Shown: positions 28,895 through 39,160 of the stretch, piece after piece
Numbering within the stretch: position 1 is the stretch's first letter
Layout: each line of letters begins with the position of its first letter
NCBI RefSeq assembly: GCF_008087625.1
Contig: NZ_CP042997.1
Location: 1,302,001-1,366,000, forward strand
Reading direction: 5' to 3'
DNA length: 64,000 nt
Origin: Aquisphaera giovannonii
GTDB taxonomy: Bacteria > Planctomycetota > Planctomycetia > Isosphaerales > Isosphaeraceae
Translations under genes and position numbers: made by a program
The notes under the pieces: model-generated
Databases searched by the model: none
Seen by the model: only the letters and a program-made list of their open reading frames with translations
Told to the model about the DNA's origin: nothing

Positions 28895-30265
28895 ATGCGC
28901 GGATCCTGGATGCTGGTCGTGTCCCTCGCCGGCCGCCTCGCCCTGGGGGGTGAGCCTTCGAGGCCGTCGTCGCCGGACCCTGTCGCCGTGGACCGGGGCC
29001 GCACGGCGCTCCTCGCCCACGGCTACCTGAAGGCCGAGTGGGGCATCGACGCCTACCGGAACGCGTGGAAGTTCTGGGGGACCCCCGCACCCGACCCGGA
29101 GGCCGATCCGGAGGGCTACGCCCGCGCCTTCGCGTCCTATTACGGCCTGCACCCCGCGCCGTACGACAACGAGGGCCTGCCGATGGGCCTGCGGTGGTCG
29201 AAGAAGGCGGACGGCACGAAGGCCGGCTTCCAGGTCGACTGCATGGCCTGCCACGGCGGCTCCATCGCCGGCAAGAGCTACGTCGGGCTGGCCAACTCGA
29301 CGGTGGATTACGAGCTCCTGCTGTTCGACCTCTTCCGGGCCGACGGCCGGCGGCCTCCGCTCGTGCCGTTCACCATCAACACGGCGCGGGGGACGGTGAA
29401 CGCCGGCATGATGTCGATCGTCCTCCTGAGCGTGCGGAATCCCGACCTCTCGCGCCGGACCTTCCCGCTCCTGCTGGGATCGAACCTCCCCGAGCTGGAC
29501 GCGCCGGCCTGGTGGGTCCTGAAGCACAAGACGACGATGTACCAGGACGGCCGCACGCCGGCCGCCTCGGTGCGGTCGATCATGCAGTTCCTGCTCGCCG
29601 AGAAGACGCGGGCCGAGTTCGAGGCCCTGGAGCCGACCTTCGCGGACATCCGCGCCTACATCGGGAGCCTCGAGCCGCCGGCCTACCCGCTGCCCATCGA
29701 CGCCACGGTCGCCGCCCGCGGCAAGGCGGTCTTCGAACGCTCCTGTGCCCGATGCCACGGCACGTACGGCCCGGTCCGCTCGTATCCGAACAAGCTCGTC
29801 CCGCTGGACGTGGTCGGCACCGACCCGGCGCGCCTGCTGGGCATCTCGGACCGCGCCGTCGAGCACTACAACGCCTCCTGGTTCGCCGAGCACCACCCGG
29901 TGAGCCTCGACCGCAACGGCTACCAGGCCCCGCCGCTCGACGGCATCTGGGCGACCGCGCCGTATCTCCACAACGGCTCCGTCCCCACCCTCCACGCCCT
30001 GCTCCACTCCACGGAGCGGCCGGCCCGGTTCACCCGCCCCCCCTCGACCGAGCTGGAGCACTACGACGCCCGCAACGTGGGCTGGAAGTTCACCCCCGTC
30101 GAGGCCTCGCCCGCCGCCTCCCCCGCCCCGCGGAAGACCAGCCGCGAGGCCCACTTCGTCTACGACACCCATCGCTACGGCCTGGGCAACCAGGGCCACA
30201 CCTTCGGCGACAAGCTCACCGAGGACCAGCGCATGGACCTGATCGAATACCTCAAGACCCTCTGA
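28895..30265 (+). CDS. Exported di-haem c-type cytochrome
   Basis: 456 residues from ATG 28895, chosen because ggaggag lies 7 nt upstream and it opens a signal peptide (MRGSWMLVVSLAGRLALGG). Two haem-binding motifs are present: CMACH near residue 118 and CARCH near 287. Further His and Met residues (HNGSVPTLHALL, YLHNG) could be axial ligands. Layout with separated CxxCH motifs and WATAPYLHNGSVPTL is like the di-haem peroxidase / RoxA-type oxygenase group. It is periplasmic and electron-transferring; peroxidase, oxygenase or simple carrier cannot be decided. Confidence 0.82.
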   Translation: MRGSWMLVVSLAGRLALGGEPSRPSSPDPVAVDRGRTALLAHGYLKAEWGIDAYRNAWKFWGTPAPDPEADPEGYARAFASYYGLHPAPYDNEGLPMGLRWSKKADGTKAGFQVDCMACHGGSIAGKSYVGLANSTVDYELLLFDLFRADGRRPPLVPFTINTARGTVNAGMMSIVLLSVRNPDLSRRTFPLLLGSNLPELDAPAWWVLKHKTTMYQDGRTPAASVRSIMQFLLAEKTRAEFEALEPTFADIRAYIGSLEPPAYPLPIDATVAARGKAVFERSCARCHGTYGPVRSYPNKLVPLDVVGTDPARLLGISDRAVEHYNASWFAEHHPVSLDRNGYQAPPLDGIWATAPYLHNGSVPTLHALLHSTERPARFTRPPSTELEHYDARNVGWKFTPVEASPAASPAPRKTSREAHFVYDTHRYGLGNQGHTFGDKLTEDQRMDLIEYLKTL

Positions 30266-30298
30266 TCCGGCGGCCCCGTAGGCGACGTGGCCCGGCGA

Positions 30299-31156
30299 TC
30301 AGGACCTGATGTGGACGATCGTGCCGCCCATCCGCACGGGCGTGAAGGTGTCGGTGATCCCGAACAGGCTCTCGGCCGCCCCGATCATCAGGAAGCCCCC
30401 GGGGATCAGGGCTCGATGGAGGCCCTGGCAGAGGCGGCGCCGGTGACCCTCGTCGAAGTAGATGAGGACGTTGCGGCAGAGGACCAGGTCGAACGTGCCC
30501 AGGCTGGGCAACGGATGATTCAGATTGAGGCGGCGGAACTCGATGGCTCGACGGAGCCGATCGTCGATCGCCCAGGCGTCGCCCATCGGCCTGAAGTATC
30601 GATCCCGCTGCGCGGGGGGGACCCCGCGGGCGACGTCCGCCGCGGTGTATCGGCCTTCGCGAGCGATCGCCAGCGAGGCCTGGGAGACGTCCGTGGCGAG
30701 GATCGGGAAGTCGTCCAGCGTCAGCCCGAGGCCCGGCCGCGAAGCCAGGAAATCGGCCACGGCCATGGCCACGCTGTAGGCCTCCTGCCCCGTCGCCACG
30801 GCCGAGCACCAGATGCGGGCCCCGGGATCGGCGAGTCGCGTCGAGGCCCGCCTCTCGCGCAGGCGTCCGGCGAGGGCGGGGACGATCGACCGCCGGAGCT
30901 CCTCGAAGGGGTGGCCGTCGCGGTTGAACGACGTCTCCTTGGTGGTGATCGACTCGACGACCTGATCCCTCAGGGGCATGGAATTCGCCCCGCCCAGGGC
31001 CGCCGCGAGGGCGTCGTAGGACGGCAGCGCGTGCTGCCTGAGCACGGGCTCCAGGCGCGAGGTGATGAGGTACCGCTTGTCCTCGCCGATCACGAGGCCG
31101 CAGAGTTCGTGGATGGCCTTCCGGAGCGCCTGGAACGCCTCGCCCGAGAGCCTCAT
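30299..31156 (-). CDS. cheR: CheR-type protein glutamate methyltransferase
   Basis: 285 residues. The N-terminal helical CheR domain (FQALRKAIHELCGLVIGEDK) is followed by TTKETSFNRDGHPFEEL and the SAM-binding region WCSAVATGQEAYSVAMAVA. ILATDVSQASLAIAREGRY and DLVLCRNVLIYFD complete the Rossmann fold. It methylates receptor glutamates in the signalling helices. Its start overlaps the CheB stop by 4 bp, and it is the last gene of the six-gene chemosensory operon. Confidence 0.93.
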   Translation of the reverse strand: MRLSGEAFQALRKAIHELCGLVIGEDKRYLITSRLEPVLRQHALPSYDALAAALGGANSMPLRDQVVESITTKETSFNRDGHPFEELRRSIVPALAGRLRERRASTRLADPGARIWCSAVATGQEAYSVAMAVADFLASRPGLGLTLDDFPILATDVSQASLAIAREGRYTAADVARGVPPAQRDRYFRPMGDAWAIDDRLRRAIEFRRLNLNHPLPSLGTFDLVLCRNVLIYFDEGHRRRLCQGLHRALIPGGFLMIGAAESLFGITDTFTPVRMGGTIVHIRS

Positions 31157-32253
31157 GGGGGTGCCCCGGCCCCCAGGAGGGATGAGGCCCTCGGCCCGAT
31201 GCGGTCGAGTGGCAAGGTCTCGTCGACCAGGTTCGTGGCGACCGCGGCGCCGGGCATCCCCCAGACCACGCTCGTCGCCTCGTCCTGGGCGATCACGTGG
31301 GCCCCCCTCCGCTTCAGGGGGCCGAGTCCCCTGGCCCCGTCGTCCCCCATGCCCGAGAGCACGATGGCGAGGACGGAGCCGGGGTAGGCCTCCGCGACCG
31401 AGCGGAAGAGCACGTCGACCGAAGGCCGGCAGCCGTTCTCCGGCGGATGGTCATTGAGCGCGATGGACGCCCGGCCGGAGTGCCGGCGGACGACCATGTG
31501 CCTGCCCCCGGGCGCGACGTAGGCCGTCCGGGGCTCGACCTGCTCCCCGCTCGAGGCCTCGACGACGCGATAGGAGCACTTCCTCGCCAGGCTCTCCGCG
31601 AAGTAGTGGGTCATGCCCCGCGGCAGGTGCTGGACGATGAAGAGCGGCGCCGAGGCGTGCCTGGTCAACCCCGGCAGGACCGCGGTGAGGGCTTCGGGGC
31701 CGCCCGTGGACGAGCCGATGGCGACGGCCTGGTATCGCCCAGCCGGCCCAGCCGGCCCAGCCGGCCCCGCCGGGCCGGCCGCGGCGGGCCCGAGGGGCGT
31801 GGCCGCCGGCGCGGCTCGCCTCCGCCGGAGCGCGAAGAGGCGGACCTTGTCGTGGAGCTCTCGCCGGAGCGCCGCCGCGTTCGCGGCGGGATCCGGCCCC
31901 TCCGGCTTGCGGATGAAATCGAACGCCCCCCGCGAGAGGCCCTCCACCGTGATCGAGGCGCCTCGCTCCGTCAACGCGCTGACGAGGAGGATCCCGACGG
32001 GGGGACGGTCGGGGCGGGACACGTCGAGCCTCCGGATCTCGTCCATGGCCTCCAGGCCGCCGCGGCCCGGCATGGTGAGGTCGAGCGTGACCAGGTCCGG
32101 CGGCGATTCCCGCACGAAATCGACCGCCTTCTCGCCGCTCCAGACCGAGCCGACGACCCGCACGCCCGGGAGTTCCTTGAGCGCGTCCTCCATGGCCGAG
32201 CGGAAGATCCGGGAGTCGTCGACGATGAGGACTTGCAGCGGCTCGGGGGTCAT
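31153..32253 (-). CDS. cheB: CheB-type receptor methylesterase/deamidase with receiver domain
   Basis: 366 residues. Receiver domain at 5-125 with phosphoacceptor Asp58 ([14 protein letters not shown]). A Gly-Pro-Ala repeat linker follows (four GPA-type units, residues 155-170). The catalytic domain spans about 172-355, with Ser in [11 protein letters not shown], His in [16 protein letters not shown] and Asp in [12 protein letters not shown]. It removes methyl groups from the receptor when phosphorylated by the CheA hybrid. It overlaps the MCP gene and cheR by 4 bp each. Confidence 0.95.
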   Translation of the reverse strand: MTPEPLQVLIVDDSRIFRSAMEDALKELPGVRVVGSVWSGEKAVDFVRESPPDLVTLDLTMPGRGGLEAMDEIRRLDVSRPDRPPVGILLVSALTERGASITVEGLSRGAFDFIRKPEGPDPAANAAALRRELHDKVRLFALRRRRAAPAATPLGPAAAGPAGPAGPAGPAGRYQAVAIGSSTGGPEALTAVLPGLTRHASAPLFIVQHLPRGMTHYFAESLARKCSYRVVEASSGEQVEPRTAYVAPGGRHMVVRRHSGRASIALNDHPPENGCRPSVDVLFRSVAEAYPGSVLAIVLSGMGDDGARGLGPLKRRGAHVIAQDEATSVVWGMPGAAVATNLVDETLPLDRIGPRASSLLGAGAPP

Positions 32254-34349
32254 GCGGCGGTTGGATCCTCGGCGGTGTGCCCGGCCTGTCCGATGAGGTT
32301 CCGCAGGGTCCTGCTGATGCGGTCGAGCTGCTCGGCGGAGCCGTGGACCCTGGAGGCCGAGTCGGCGGTCGCCCGGGAGGTATCCCGGACCCCGTGGATG
32401 TCCGCCGAGATGCCGCTGGCGGCCTTCGCCGCCTCGGCGACGTTCCGCGAGACGTCGGTCGCCCCCCTCGCCGCCTCGGACACGTTCCGCGACATGTCCC
32501 CCGCGGCCTTGGCCACCTCGGCGATCGAGCGGGCGATGTCGCCGACCCCCCTGCTCGCCTCCGAGACGTTCTGGGAGATCATCGTCGCCGCCCGCGTCTG
32601 CTTCTCCACCGACTCCGAGATTCTACCAGAAGAGGCGTTGATCTCCCTGATGATTTGCGACACGCCCTGGATCACCTGGACGGACTTCCGCGTGTCCTCC
32701 TGGACGCCCTCGATCCGCCTCGCGATGTCCTCGGCCGCCTTGGCGCTCTGGTTGGCCAGCTCCTTGATCTCGTGGGCGACGACGGCGAAGCCCCGGCCGG
32801 CCTCCCCGGCGGAGGTGGCCTCGATGGTGGCGTTGAGCGCCAGGAGGTTGGTCTGGAGGGCGATCATCTTGATGGCCTCGGTGACCTTGCTGATCTCGGC
32901 GCCGGAGCGGTTCAGGAGCTGGATGGTCTCCGAGGCCGAGTCCGCCATGCGGCTCGCCTCGCCGGCGACGTGCGAGCCCTCGCGGACGTCGCCCAGCACG
33001 TCGGCGAACGAGCCGGAGATCTCGGCCACCGCCGCGGAGACGACGCTCACGTTGGCCGCGGTCTGCTCGGCGGCCGAGGAGATCGTGCCGACGTTGATGC
33101 TCATCTCCTCGCTCGCCGAGCTGATCGAGGCGACGCTCGTGCTCATCTCCTCGGCCGCCGAGGCCATCGTGCTGATGTTCGTCGTCAGCTGCTCCGACGC
33201 CGAGGCGACGCTGGACGCCCTCAGGGACGTGTGCTCGCTGTGGGAGAGCAGCCGGTCGGACACGCCGGAGAGGTCGCCCGCCGAACGGGCGAGCTGCGCG
33301 GAGATGCCCCCGACCTCGGTCACGATCCGCCGGGTGATGGAGAACGCGGCGAGCGAGCCCAGCGAGAGCCCCACGAGCGTGACGCCCAGGATCCAGGCCA
33401 GTCCGGTGGTGTAGGCCACGGCGCTGCGGTCGCGGCCGGCGGTCGCCTCCGCGGAGAGCAGCTTGTCGAGGGCGTTGATCCTCGCCAGGCAGCCCTCGGC
33501 CGCGGTCATCGACTCGCCCAGGCTCAGCATCGCGGCCCGGTTGGTGGAGTCGATCTCGGAGAGCTTCAGGATGCCCGCCTGCAGGGAGCGGATCTCGGCC
33601 AGGGCCGCCCCGCCCTCCGCCTGGCCGGCCGCGTCCCACTCGCGCGCCATCTCCAGCCCGGACTGGATCCGGCCCTGCAGCTCCGCCAGCCGCTTCTCCT
33701 CCACGGCCATCTCCTCCCGGCTCGAGGTCTCGATGTGCCTGGCCAGGGCCGGGTACATCCCCAGCAGCGCGGCCTGGACCTCGGCGAGGGCCTTCAGCCG
33801 CGCGACGTCTGCGGCCGAGGGGCTCGGCTTCGAGGCCAGGACGGCGATCCACTTCCTGAGGAGGGAGGCGAGGATGTCGGTCTGTCGCTGGATGTCGCCC
33901 TTCAAGATCCGCTTCGCCTTGAGGTTGGTGTTCTGGACCGCGAGGTCCAGCGCGTCGGAGTTGACCTTGGCGAAGGCCTCGACCGAGCTCCCGAGGGCAT
34001 CGGTCGCCGCCACCTGGCCTTCGGCGAGGTCGGCCGTCGTCAGGGCCTTGAGCCGCTCCAGGCCCGATCGGACGACGGCCAGGAACGATCGCGAGGCGGC
34101 GGCGAAGTTCTTCGACGCCTCGTCGTCCGGAGCGATGACCGCGTTCTTCTGCGCCCGGAGGCACTCCAGCAGCTTGGCCTGTACGTCGGCGAGGACCTCG
34201 CGCTTGACGAAGGTCCGGTCCACGAGCTCGCGGATCTGGGCGTTCATGTTCGCCAGTCGAGTCACGGCGACGAGGCCCACGGTGAACATGGAGGCCATGA
34301 GTATCGCCGCGACCATCAGCATCTTGTGGGAGAGCTTGAGATTCATCAT
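32250..34349 (-). CDS. Methyl-accepting chemotaxis protein
   Basis: 699 residues. A membrane helix ([20 protein letters not shown]) is at the N-terminus. About 285 helical periplasmic residues follow, then a second helix near 322-345 ([20 protein letters not shown]). The cytoplasmic signalling domain has the conserved hairpin tip [20 protein letters not shown] and [21 protein letters not shown] do not see a clear HAMP domain between the second helix and the signalling coiled coil. It is the sole receptor in the operon, so it probably feeds this pathway specifically. It overlaps cheB by 4 bp. Confidence 0.93.
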   Translation of the reverse strand: MMNLKLSHKMLMVAAILMASMFTVGLVAVTRLANMNAQIRELVDRTFVKREVLADVQAKLLECLRAQKNAVIAPDDEASKNFAAASRSFLAVVRSGLERLKALTTADLAEGQVAATDALGSSVEAFAKVNSDALDLAVQNTNLKAKRILKGDIQRQTDILASLLRKWIAVLASKPSPSAADVARLKALAEVQAALLGMYPALARHIETSSREEMAVEEKRLAELQGRIQSGLEMAREWDAAGQAEGGAALAEIRSLQAGILKLSEIDSTNRAAMLSLGESMTAAEGCLARINALDKLLSAEATAGRDRSAVAYTTGLAWILGVTLVGLSLGSLAAFSITRRIVTEVGGISAQLARSAGDLSGVSDRLLSHSEHTSLRASSVASASEQLTTNISTMASAAEEMSTSVASISSASEEMSINVGTISSAAEQTAANVSVVSAAVAEISGSFADVLGDVREGSHVAGEASRMADSASETIQLLNRSGAEISKVTEAIKMIALQTNLLALNATIEATSAGEAGRGFAVVAHEIKELANQSAKAAEDIARRIEGVQEDTRKSVQVIQGVSQIIREINASSGRISESVEKQTRAATMISQNVSEASRGVGDIARSIAEVAKAAGDMSRNVSEAARGATDVSRNVAEAAKAASGISADIHGVRDTSRATADSASRVHGSAEQLDRISRTLRNLIGQAGHTAEDPTAA

Positions 34350-34387
34350 GGGTGCGACCCGGGCCGGCGGGGTTGGAGCGTGATGGA

Positions 34388-34873
34388 TCAGGTGGCATGG
34401 AATGTCGTTTCGACCGCGGCGAGCATCCGGCGGGCGTCGAGGACGACGAGCAGCTCCCCGTCGAGCTCGCAGACGCAGTCGATCAGGTCGCGGTGCCCCC
34501 GTCCCGGGGCCGGGCCCTCTCGGCCCGCACTCGCGAACGGCTCGATGCGAGCCGCCTCGACGGCCCGGATCTCCGAGACCTCGTCGACGATGACGCCGAA
34601 TGCCTCGCCGACCGGCGGCTTGAACAGGACGAGGCGGTTGTCGGGGGCCGCGGCGGCGGGCGGCATGCCCAGCAGCCGTCGGATGCTCAGCGCCAGGTGG
34701 ATGTGCCCCCGGATGTTCACCAGGCCGAGCACCTCGTCCGGCGCATGGGGCACTCGCGTCGTCGGGGCGGCGGGCGTGACCTCCTTGACGTCGAGGACGT
34801 CGAAGCCGAAGAGCCGGCCGTCGAGCCGGAACGTGCAGAACATCCGACCGGAGGGGGCCGCGGCGCTCGTCAT
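34388..34873 (-). CDS. cheW: CheW-like adaptor
   Basis: 161 residues forming a single CheW fold ([21 protein letters not shown] ... split here by length; then [20 protein letters not shown] and [13 protein letters not shown]). It bridges the receptor and the kinase. The ATG at 34873 overlaps the CheA-hybrid stop by 4 bp. It lies 38 bp before the MCP gene. Confidence 0.92.
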   Translation of the reverse strand: MTSAAAPSGRMFCTFRLDGRLFGFDVLDVKEVTPAAPTTRVPHAPDEVLGLVNIRGHIHLALSIRRLLGMPPAAAAPDNRLVLFKPPVGEAFGVIVDEVSEIRAVEAARIEPFASAGREGPAPGRGHRDLIDCVCELDGELLVVLDARRMLAAVETTFHAT

Positions 34874-37800
34874 GCGTGGGCCTCCTTCGCCGCGAGCAAC
34901 CCGGCGACGGCCCGGATCAGGCGGTCCTGGTCGAGCTTGACCTCGTAGGCGTCGTAGCCGCATTCCCTCGCCCTGGCCTCGTAGGCGGGCCCGCTCAATG
35001 ACGTGAGCGCGAGCATCGGGATCTTGAGGCCACGCCGACGCACCTCCCGGGCGAACTCCCAGCCGTCCATGACGGGCATCTCGATGTCCGAGATGATCAG
35101 GTCGTAGGCCCCGCCCGCGGTCAGCAGGGCCGACGCCTGCTCCCCGTTCGCGGCCGTCTCGACGCGATGGCCTTCCGATTCCAGGCGGCGTCGGATGAGC
35201 TCCAGGAAGAACGGCGTGTCGTCGACCACGAGCACCCGCCCGGGGGGCCGCCCCTCGGATGCCGGGCGCGGGCCTCGCGGTTCGAAGGCGGCGAGGAGCC
35301 GGCGCACCAGTCCCTGCATGTCCAGGAAGAGCGTCATCCGCCCGCGGACGATGGCGGAGCCGATGACCCCCCGGTCGCACTCCGGGTGGGGTTGCAGGTC
35401 GACCGCGAGCGATTCCGTGTCCACGATCCTCGTGGCGAGGATGGCCACCGCCCGGGGGGAGGACTTCGGCAGGATCAACGCCGCCCGGGGGGCGGGCCCC
35501 GGGGGCGGGGAGCCCGGGGACGAGGCGGCGATCACCTGGTCGAGCCGCAGGAGGCGCGTCGGCAGGCCATCGACCGCCACGAACTCGTCCTCCCCGACGC
35601 GCTCGATCCGGTCGAGCCCGGCCATCTCCACGCGACGGATCTCGAGGAGCGGCAGCGCGAATTGCTCGCTCGGGCCGTACTCGAACAGCAGGACCCGGTG
35701 GGCCGGGGGGGCCCCCCCCTCGCCCCGGCGGGCCGTCGCGGCCGGCCTCGTCGGTTCGAAGCCCGGCCGGGCATGCTCCAGGATCCCGGCCGCGTCCGCG
35801 ATGAGCGCGACGCGGCCGTCGCCCATGATCGTCGCGCCGGAGAAGATCCGGACCCGCTTGATCGACGGGTGCATCGGCTTGACGACGACCTCTTCCGTGC
35901 CCCGGATCTCGTCCACCACCAGCCCGTAGCGGCGGCCGGCGGACCGCAGGACGAGGATGTAGGCGACCCGCCGCGGGTCGGGGCCCTCGTCGTGCCTCGC
36001 CGCCACCTCCGCCCCCGCCCCCCCCGCGAACGGGCGAGGCCGGCCCAGCACGTCGGCGAGGCGGACGACCGGCAGCAGGCGGCCTCGCAATCGGTAGACC
36101 TCGGAGTCGAACGCCAGCTCGACCCGCCCCTTCAGCCCGGGGTGCAGGCAGATCGCCTCCTCCAGGTCCCGCTGGGGTATGGCATACGGCTCGCCCCCGG
36201 CCGCGACCATGAGGCAGGGGATGATGGCGAGCGTCAGCGGCAGGCGGAGGATCATCGCGGTGCCGAGGCCCGGCCGGGAGTCGATGGTCAGCGTCCCCTC
36301 GAGCTGCTCGATGTTCGTCTTGACCACGTCCATGCCGACGCCGCGGCCGGACAACTCGGAGACCGACCGGGCGGTGGAGAAGCCCGGCAGGAGGATGAGC
36401 GAGAGCAGGTCGCGGCGGGACATCCGGTCGAGCTCGGCCTCGGACCGCAGCCGCATGGCCATCGCCTTCGCGCGCACGGCTTGAGGGTCGATGCCGCGCC
36501 CGTCGTCCCGGATCTCGATCCGGATCTGGCCCTCCTCGTGCGCGGCCGTGAGCTCGATCCGGCCGACCTCCGGCTTCCCCGCGGCGATCCGATCGGCGGG
36601 CGGCTCGATGCCGTGGTCGACGCTGTTGCGGACCAGGTGCGTGAGGGGGTCGGACAGTTGCTCGAGGATCGTCTTGTCGAGCTCCACCTCCCGGCCGACC
36701 ACCGCGACCTCGACCCGCTTCCCGAGCTGCCGGGCGAGGTCCCGGACCACCCTGGGGAACCTGCCGAAGATGTTCCCGATCGGCTGCATGCGGGCCCGCA
36801 GCACGGTCTCCTGGATCGCCGAGGTGACGGCATCGAGACGCTGCACGATGGGGCGCACCCGGTCGTCCTCCCGCTCGAACGCCAGGAGCGACTGGTTGCG
36901 GACCAGCGTCAGCTCGCCGGCCAGCGTCATGAGCCGGTCGAGCAGCTCCACGTTGATTCGCAGCGAGGCCGAACGGTCGGCCTCCGGCGCCGGGACGCGG
37001 CCGCCCGTCGTCGGCTGCCGAGGCGCGGCCGGTGGCGCCGGCCCCGGCTGCGCCCGACCCGGCTCGCGGGCCTCCGCGCCCAATCCGAGCCGTCGCCGGA
37101 CCTCCGCTTCCCCGAGCGCCGTGCGGAGCCTGCCGTGCCAGCGGACCGGGCCGCGGCCCAGGCCGGCGGCCAGGTCCGCCGGGCCGATCTCCAGGCCGGC
37201 GGCCTCCGCGGGCCCCACGCCCGCAAGCTCGGCCAGGAGGGGGCCGAGCGTGAGGCCCCGGCCGCGCGACCATTCGTCCAGGTCGATCTGGAGCGACACG
37301 GCCGCGTGCGGCTCGCGGGGCGTCGATTCGTCCGCCAGGCCGAGCACACGACGGATCTCTTCCCGCGGCACGTTCGAGCCGAGCCTGAACTCCAATCGCA
37401 GCGGCCCGGCAGGGAGCCCCTCGCGGAGGTCCCCGACATCGGCGACCAGCACGGGCGCGACGACCGTGCCGAGGTGAGCGAGCGTCGCGAGGTATTCGGC
37501 CAGGCGACCGGATCGCGGGCGGGCCGCCTCGCGCAGGTCGATCGCCCAGGAATCCGCGGCATCCGGCGCGGGGCGTCGGACCTGTTCCAGCCGCGTGAGG
37601 ATCCCCCCCAGGTCGGCGGAGTTGCTGTTCTCAGGGTCGTCCACGAGCGTGGCCAGGCGGTCGCCCGCGGCGATCAGGCGCTCGACCGCCGGGGCTCGCG
37701 GGCGCTCGACGCGATCCCGGACCACCTCGAGGGCCGACTCCATGGCGTCGGCGAGGGTGCGGATCGCCGTGTAGCCGAGGAATCCCGCATCCCCCTTGAT

Positions 37801-37944
37801 CGAGTGCACCGCCCTCAGGCAGCGGTCGGCCTGCTCGCGGGGGTCGGCATCCGCGCCGCCCTTCTCCAACGACAGGAGGGCCTGCTCCAGGGTCGCCAGA
37901 TGCTCCCTGGCCTGGGCCACGAACTCGTCCGGGCGTGCCGCCAT
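34870..37944 (-). CDS. cheA: CheA-type hybrid histidine kinase: Hpt, HATPase, two CheW domains, receiver
   Basis: 1,024 residues. Order: Hpt domain with phosphorylatable His47 ([14 protein letters not shown]); a poorly conserved region to about 330; dimerisation helices ([20 protein letters not shown]). Then the HATPase with [16 protein letters not shown] (N box), DDGRGIDPQ (G1) and [17 protein letters not shown] (G2). A CheW-like regulatory domain follows ([19 protein letters not shown]), then a second CheW-like unit near 740-880. The receiver domain at about 903-1020 has Asp in [16 protein letters not shown]. The fused receiver and absence of CheY suggest an alternative-function system (Wsp/Frz style) rather than flagellar chemotaxis. 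It starts 3 bp behind the Hpt-STAS gene. Confidence 0.93.
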   Translation of the reverse strand: MAARPDEFVAQAREHLATLEQALLSLEKGGADADPREQADRCLRAVHSIKGDAGFLGYTAIRTLADAMESALEVVRDRVERPRAPAVERLIAAGDRLATLVDDPENSNSADLGGILTRLEQVRRPAPDAADSWAIDLREAARPRSGRLAEYLATLAHLGTVVAPVLVADVGDLREGLPAGPLRLEFRLGSNVPREEIRRVLGLADESTPREPHAAVSLQIDLDEWSRGRGLTLGPLLAELAGVGPAEAAGLEIGPADLAAGLGRGPVRWHGRLRTALGEAEVRRRLGLGAEAREPGRAQPGPAPPAAPRQPTTGGRVPAPEADRSASLRINVELLDRLMTLAGELTLVRNQSLLAFEREDDRVRPIVQRLDAVTSAIQETVLRARMQPIGNIFGRFPRVVRDLARQLGKRVEVAVVGREVELDKTILEQLSDPLTHLVRNSVDHGIEPPADRIAAGKPEVGRIELTAAHEEGQIRIEIRDDGRGIDPQAVRAKAMAMRLRSEAELDRMSRRDLLSLILLPGFSTARSVSELSGRGVGMDVVKTNIEQLEGTLTIDSRPGLGTAMILRLPLTLAIIPCLMVAAGGEPYAIPQRDLEEAICLHPGLKGRVELAFDSEVYRLRGRLLPVVRLADVLGRPRPFAGGAGAEVAARHDEGPDPRRVAYILVLRSAGRRYGLVVDEIRGTEEVVVKPMHPSIKRVRIFSGATIMGDGRVALIADAAGILEHARPGFEPTRPAATARRGEGGAPPAHRVLLFEYGPSEQFALPLLEIRRVEMAGLDRIERVGEDEFVAVDGLPTRLLRLDQVIAASSPGSPPPGPAPRAALILPKSSPRAVAILATRIVDTESLAVDLQPHPECDRGVIGSAIVRGRMTLFLDMQGLVRRLLAAFEPRGPRPASEGRPPGRVLVVDDTPFFLELIRRRLESEGHRVETAANGEQASALLTAGGAYDLIISDIEMPVMDGWEFAREVRRRGLKIPMLALTSLSGPAYEARARECGYDAYEVKLDQDRLIRAVAGLLAAKEAHA

Positions 37945-37947
37945 GGC

Positions 37948-38766
37948 TCACCCGCCCTCCCTCGCCGAGCCGGCCTGGGCCTCGTAGGAGCCGCCCAGGC
38001 CCGTCACGCCCAGCACCGTTTCCATCTCGTCGGAGACCCCCGCCAGTTGGAGCCTCGGGCGGCCGAGCTGCGCGGCGTGTCGGGGCATCGCGGCCAGGAG
38101 CGCCAGCCCCTGCACGTCCAGGTCCCTCGTCGAGCGGAGATCGAGACGGATCGGGTCGCAGCCTCGCTCCTGGGCGTCGAGGTACTGGCGGCGGAGCCGC
38201 TCCGCGGCCGCCTCGTCGAGCAGCTCCGGGGCGACGATCGTCGCCGGGCTGGGCGCGTCCGCCCCCCGGAGGGCACCGGGGGATGCCGGGCTGCGGCCGG
38301 CGGGGGCCGGGGCCGGCGTGGTGGCCGGCCCCGGCCGATCGCCGATCCGGCCTCCGCCGGCGAGCAGCGATTCCAGCTCCGCGACGAGGCCCCGCGCGGG
38401 GCCGTCGAATCGGCCCATTAGGTCGACCTGGGGATCCTTGCTCGCCGCCGCGATCTTCCCCATCAGGTCCACGCCTCGCAGCAGGACGTCGATCCCCGCC
38501 GGCGAGAGGGTGAGCCGGCCCCGCTGGGCCGCGACGAAGCAGTCTTCCATCGCGTGGGAGACGCCCACCATCGCGTCGACGCCCACGACCCGCGCCGCCC
38601 CCTTGATCGAGTGGGCCGCGCGCATCATCGCGTCGAGCCGCGAGATATCTTCGGGCGACCTCTCGAGCGCGAGCAGGGCGGCGGAGAGCGCCTCCGAATG
38701 CGCCTCCACCTCGGACCGGAAGAGCTCCATCAGCGAGAGATCCTCGAGGCCGCTTCCGCTGCTCAT
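37948..38766 (-). CDS. Hpt-STAS fusion protein, first gene of chemosensory operon
   Basis: 272 residues from ATG 38766. Residues 1-125 form an Hpt four-helix bundle with His52 in RAAHSIKGAARVVG, the phosphotransfer motif. A Pro/Ala linker covers 140-170. Residues 172-268 look like a STAS domain: TIVAPELLDEAAAERLRRQ, then IRLDLRSTRDLDVQGLALL, where the residue that is Ser/Thr in anti-sigma antagonists lies in DVQGLALLA. It may pass phosphate or a binding signal between the kinase and a STAS-type regulator. Three base pairs separate it from the CheA hybrid. The combination is uncommon. Confidence 0.82.
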   Translation of the reverse strand: MSSGSGLEDLSLMELFRSEVEAHSEALSAALLALERSPEDISRLDAMMRAAHSIKGAARVVGVDAMVGVSHAMEDCFVAAQRGRLTLSPAGIDVLLRGVDLMGKIAAASKDPQVDLMGRFDGPARGLVAELESLLAGGGRIGDRPGPATTPAPAPAGRSPASPGALRGADAPSPATIVAPELLDEAAAERLRRQYLDAQERGCDPIRLDLRSTRDLDVQGLALLAAMPRHAAQLGRPRLQLAGVSDEMETVLGVTGLGGSYEAQAGSAREGG

Positions 38767-39160
38767 GGCGCCATCTCGATGGGAATTCGCCGCCCCTCCC
38801 CGGGACCGCGCGGCGACTGCCCGAATCCGATGAGGATCCGGCACGACGAACCCACGTCGGGCGACCTCGCCCGAATCAGTGGCGTCCATCGCACGGAGGG
38901 CACCCACGAACGGGGTACCCTGAGCTAGTCTACCCTCCGGACCGAGGCGTGGCGGTCCACTCTTCTCGATTTGTCTATTTTGCCTGCGGGTCCCCCCCAG
39001 GCAGGGGGATGCACGGTGAGCCCGGATGCGACGGACCGAGGTCCGTGAGAGGCCGAGGCCGCCCGCGTGGGCGGCGGCCGGATGCCGTGCTTCTCCTCCC
39101 AGCGGGGTCTCCGGTCGGCTGCCGTCTTCCTGCCCCCGGCCCGGCTCGCTTTGGGGCTCT
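38767..39160. other. Intergenic region upstream of the chemosensory operon
   Basis: 394 bases between the operon start and the dipeptidase stop, both on the minus strand. It presumably holds the chemosensory promoter. No clear hexamer pair, sigma54 site or repeat seen. Confidence 0.5.

Noticed and set aside
31735-31785. Short tandem repeat cagccggcc in cheB as a regulatory satellite
   Set aside because: It encodes a Gly-Pro-Ala linker between the two CheB domains, which explains the repeat; phase variation is possible but unsupported.
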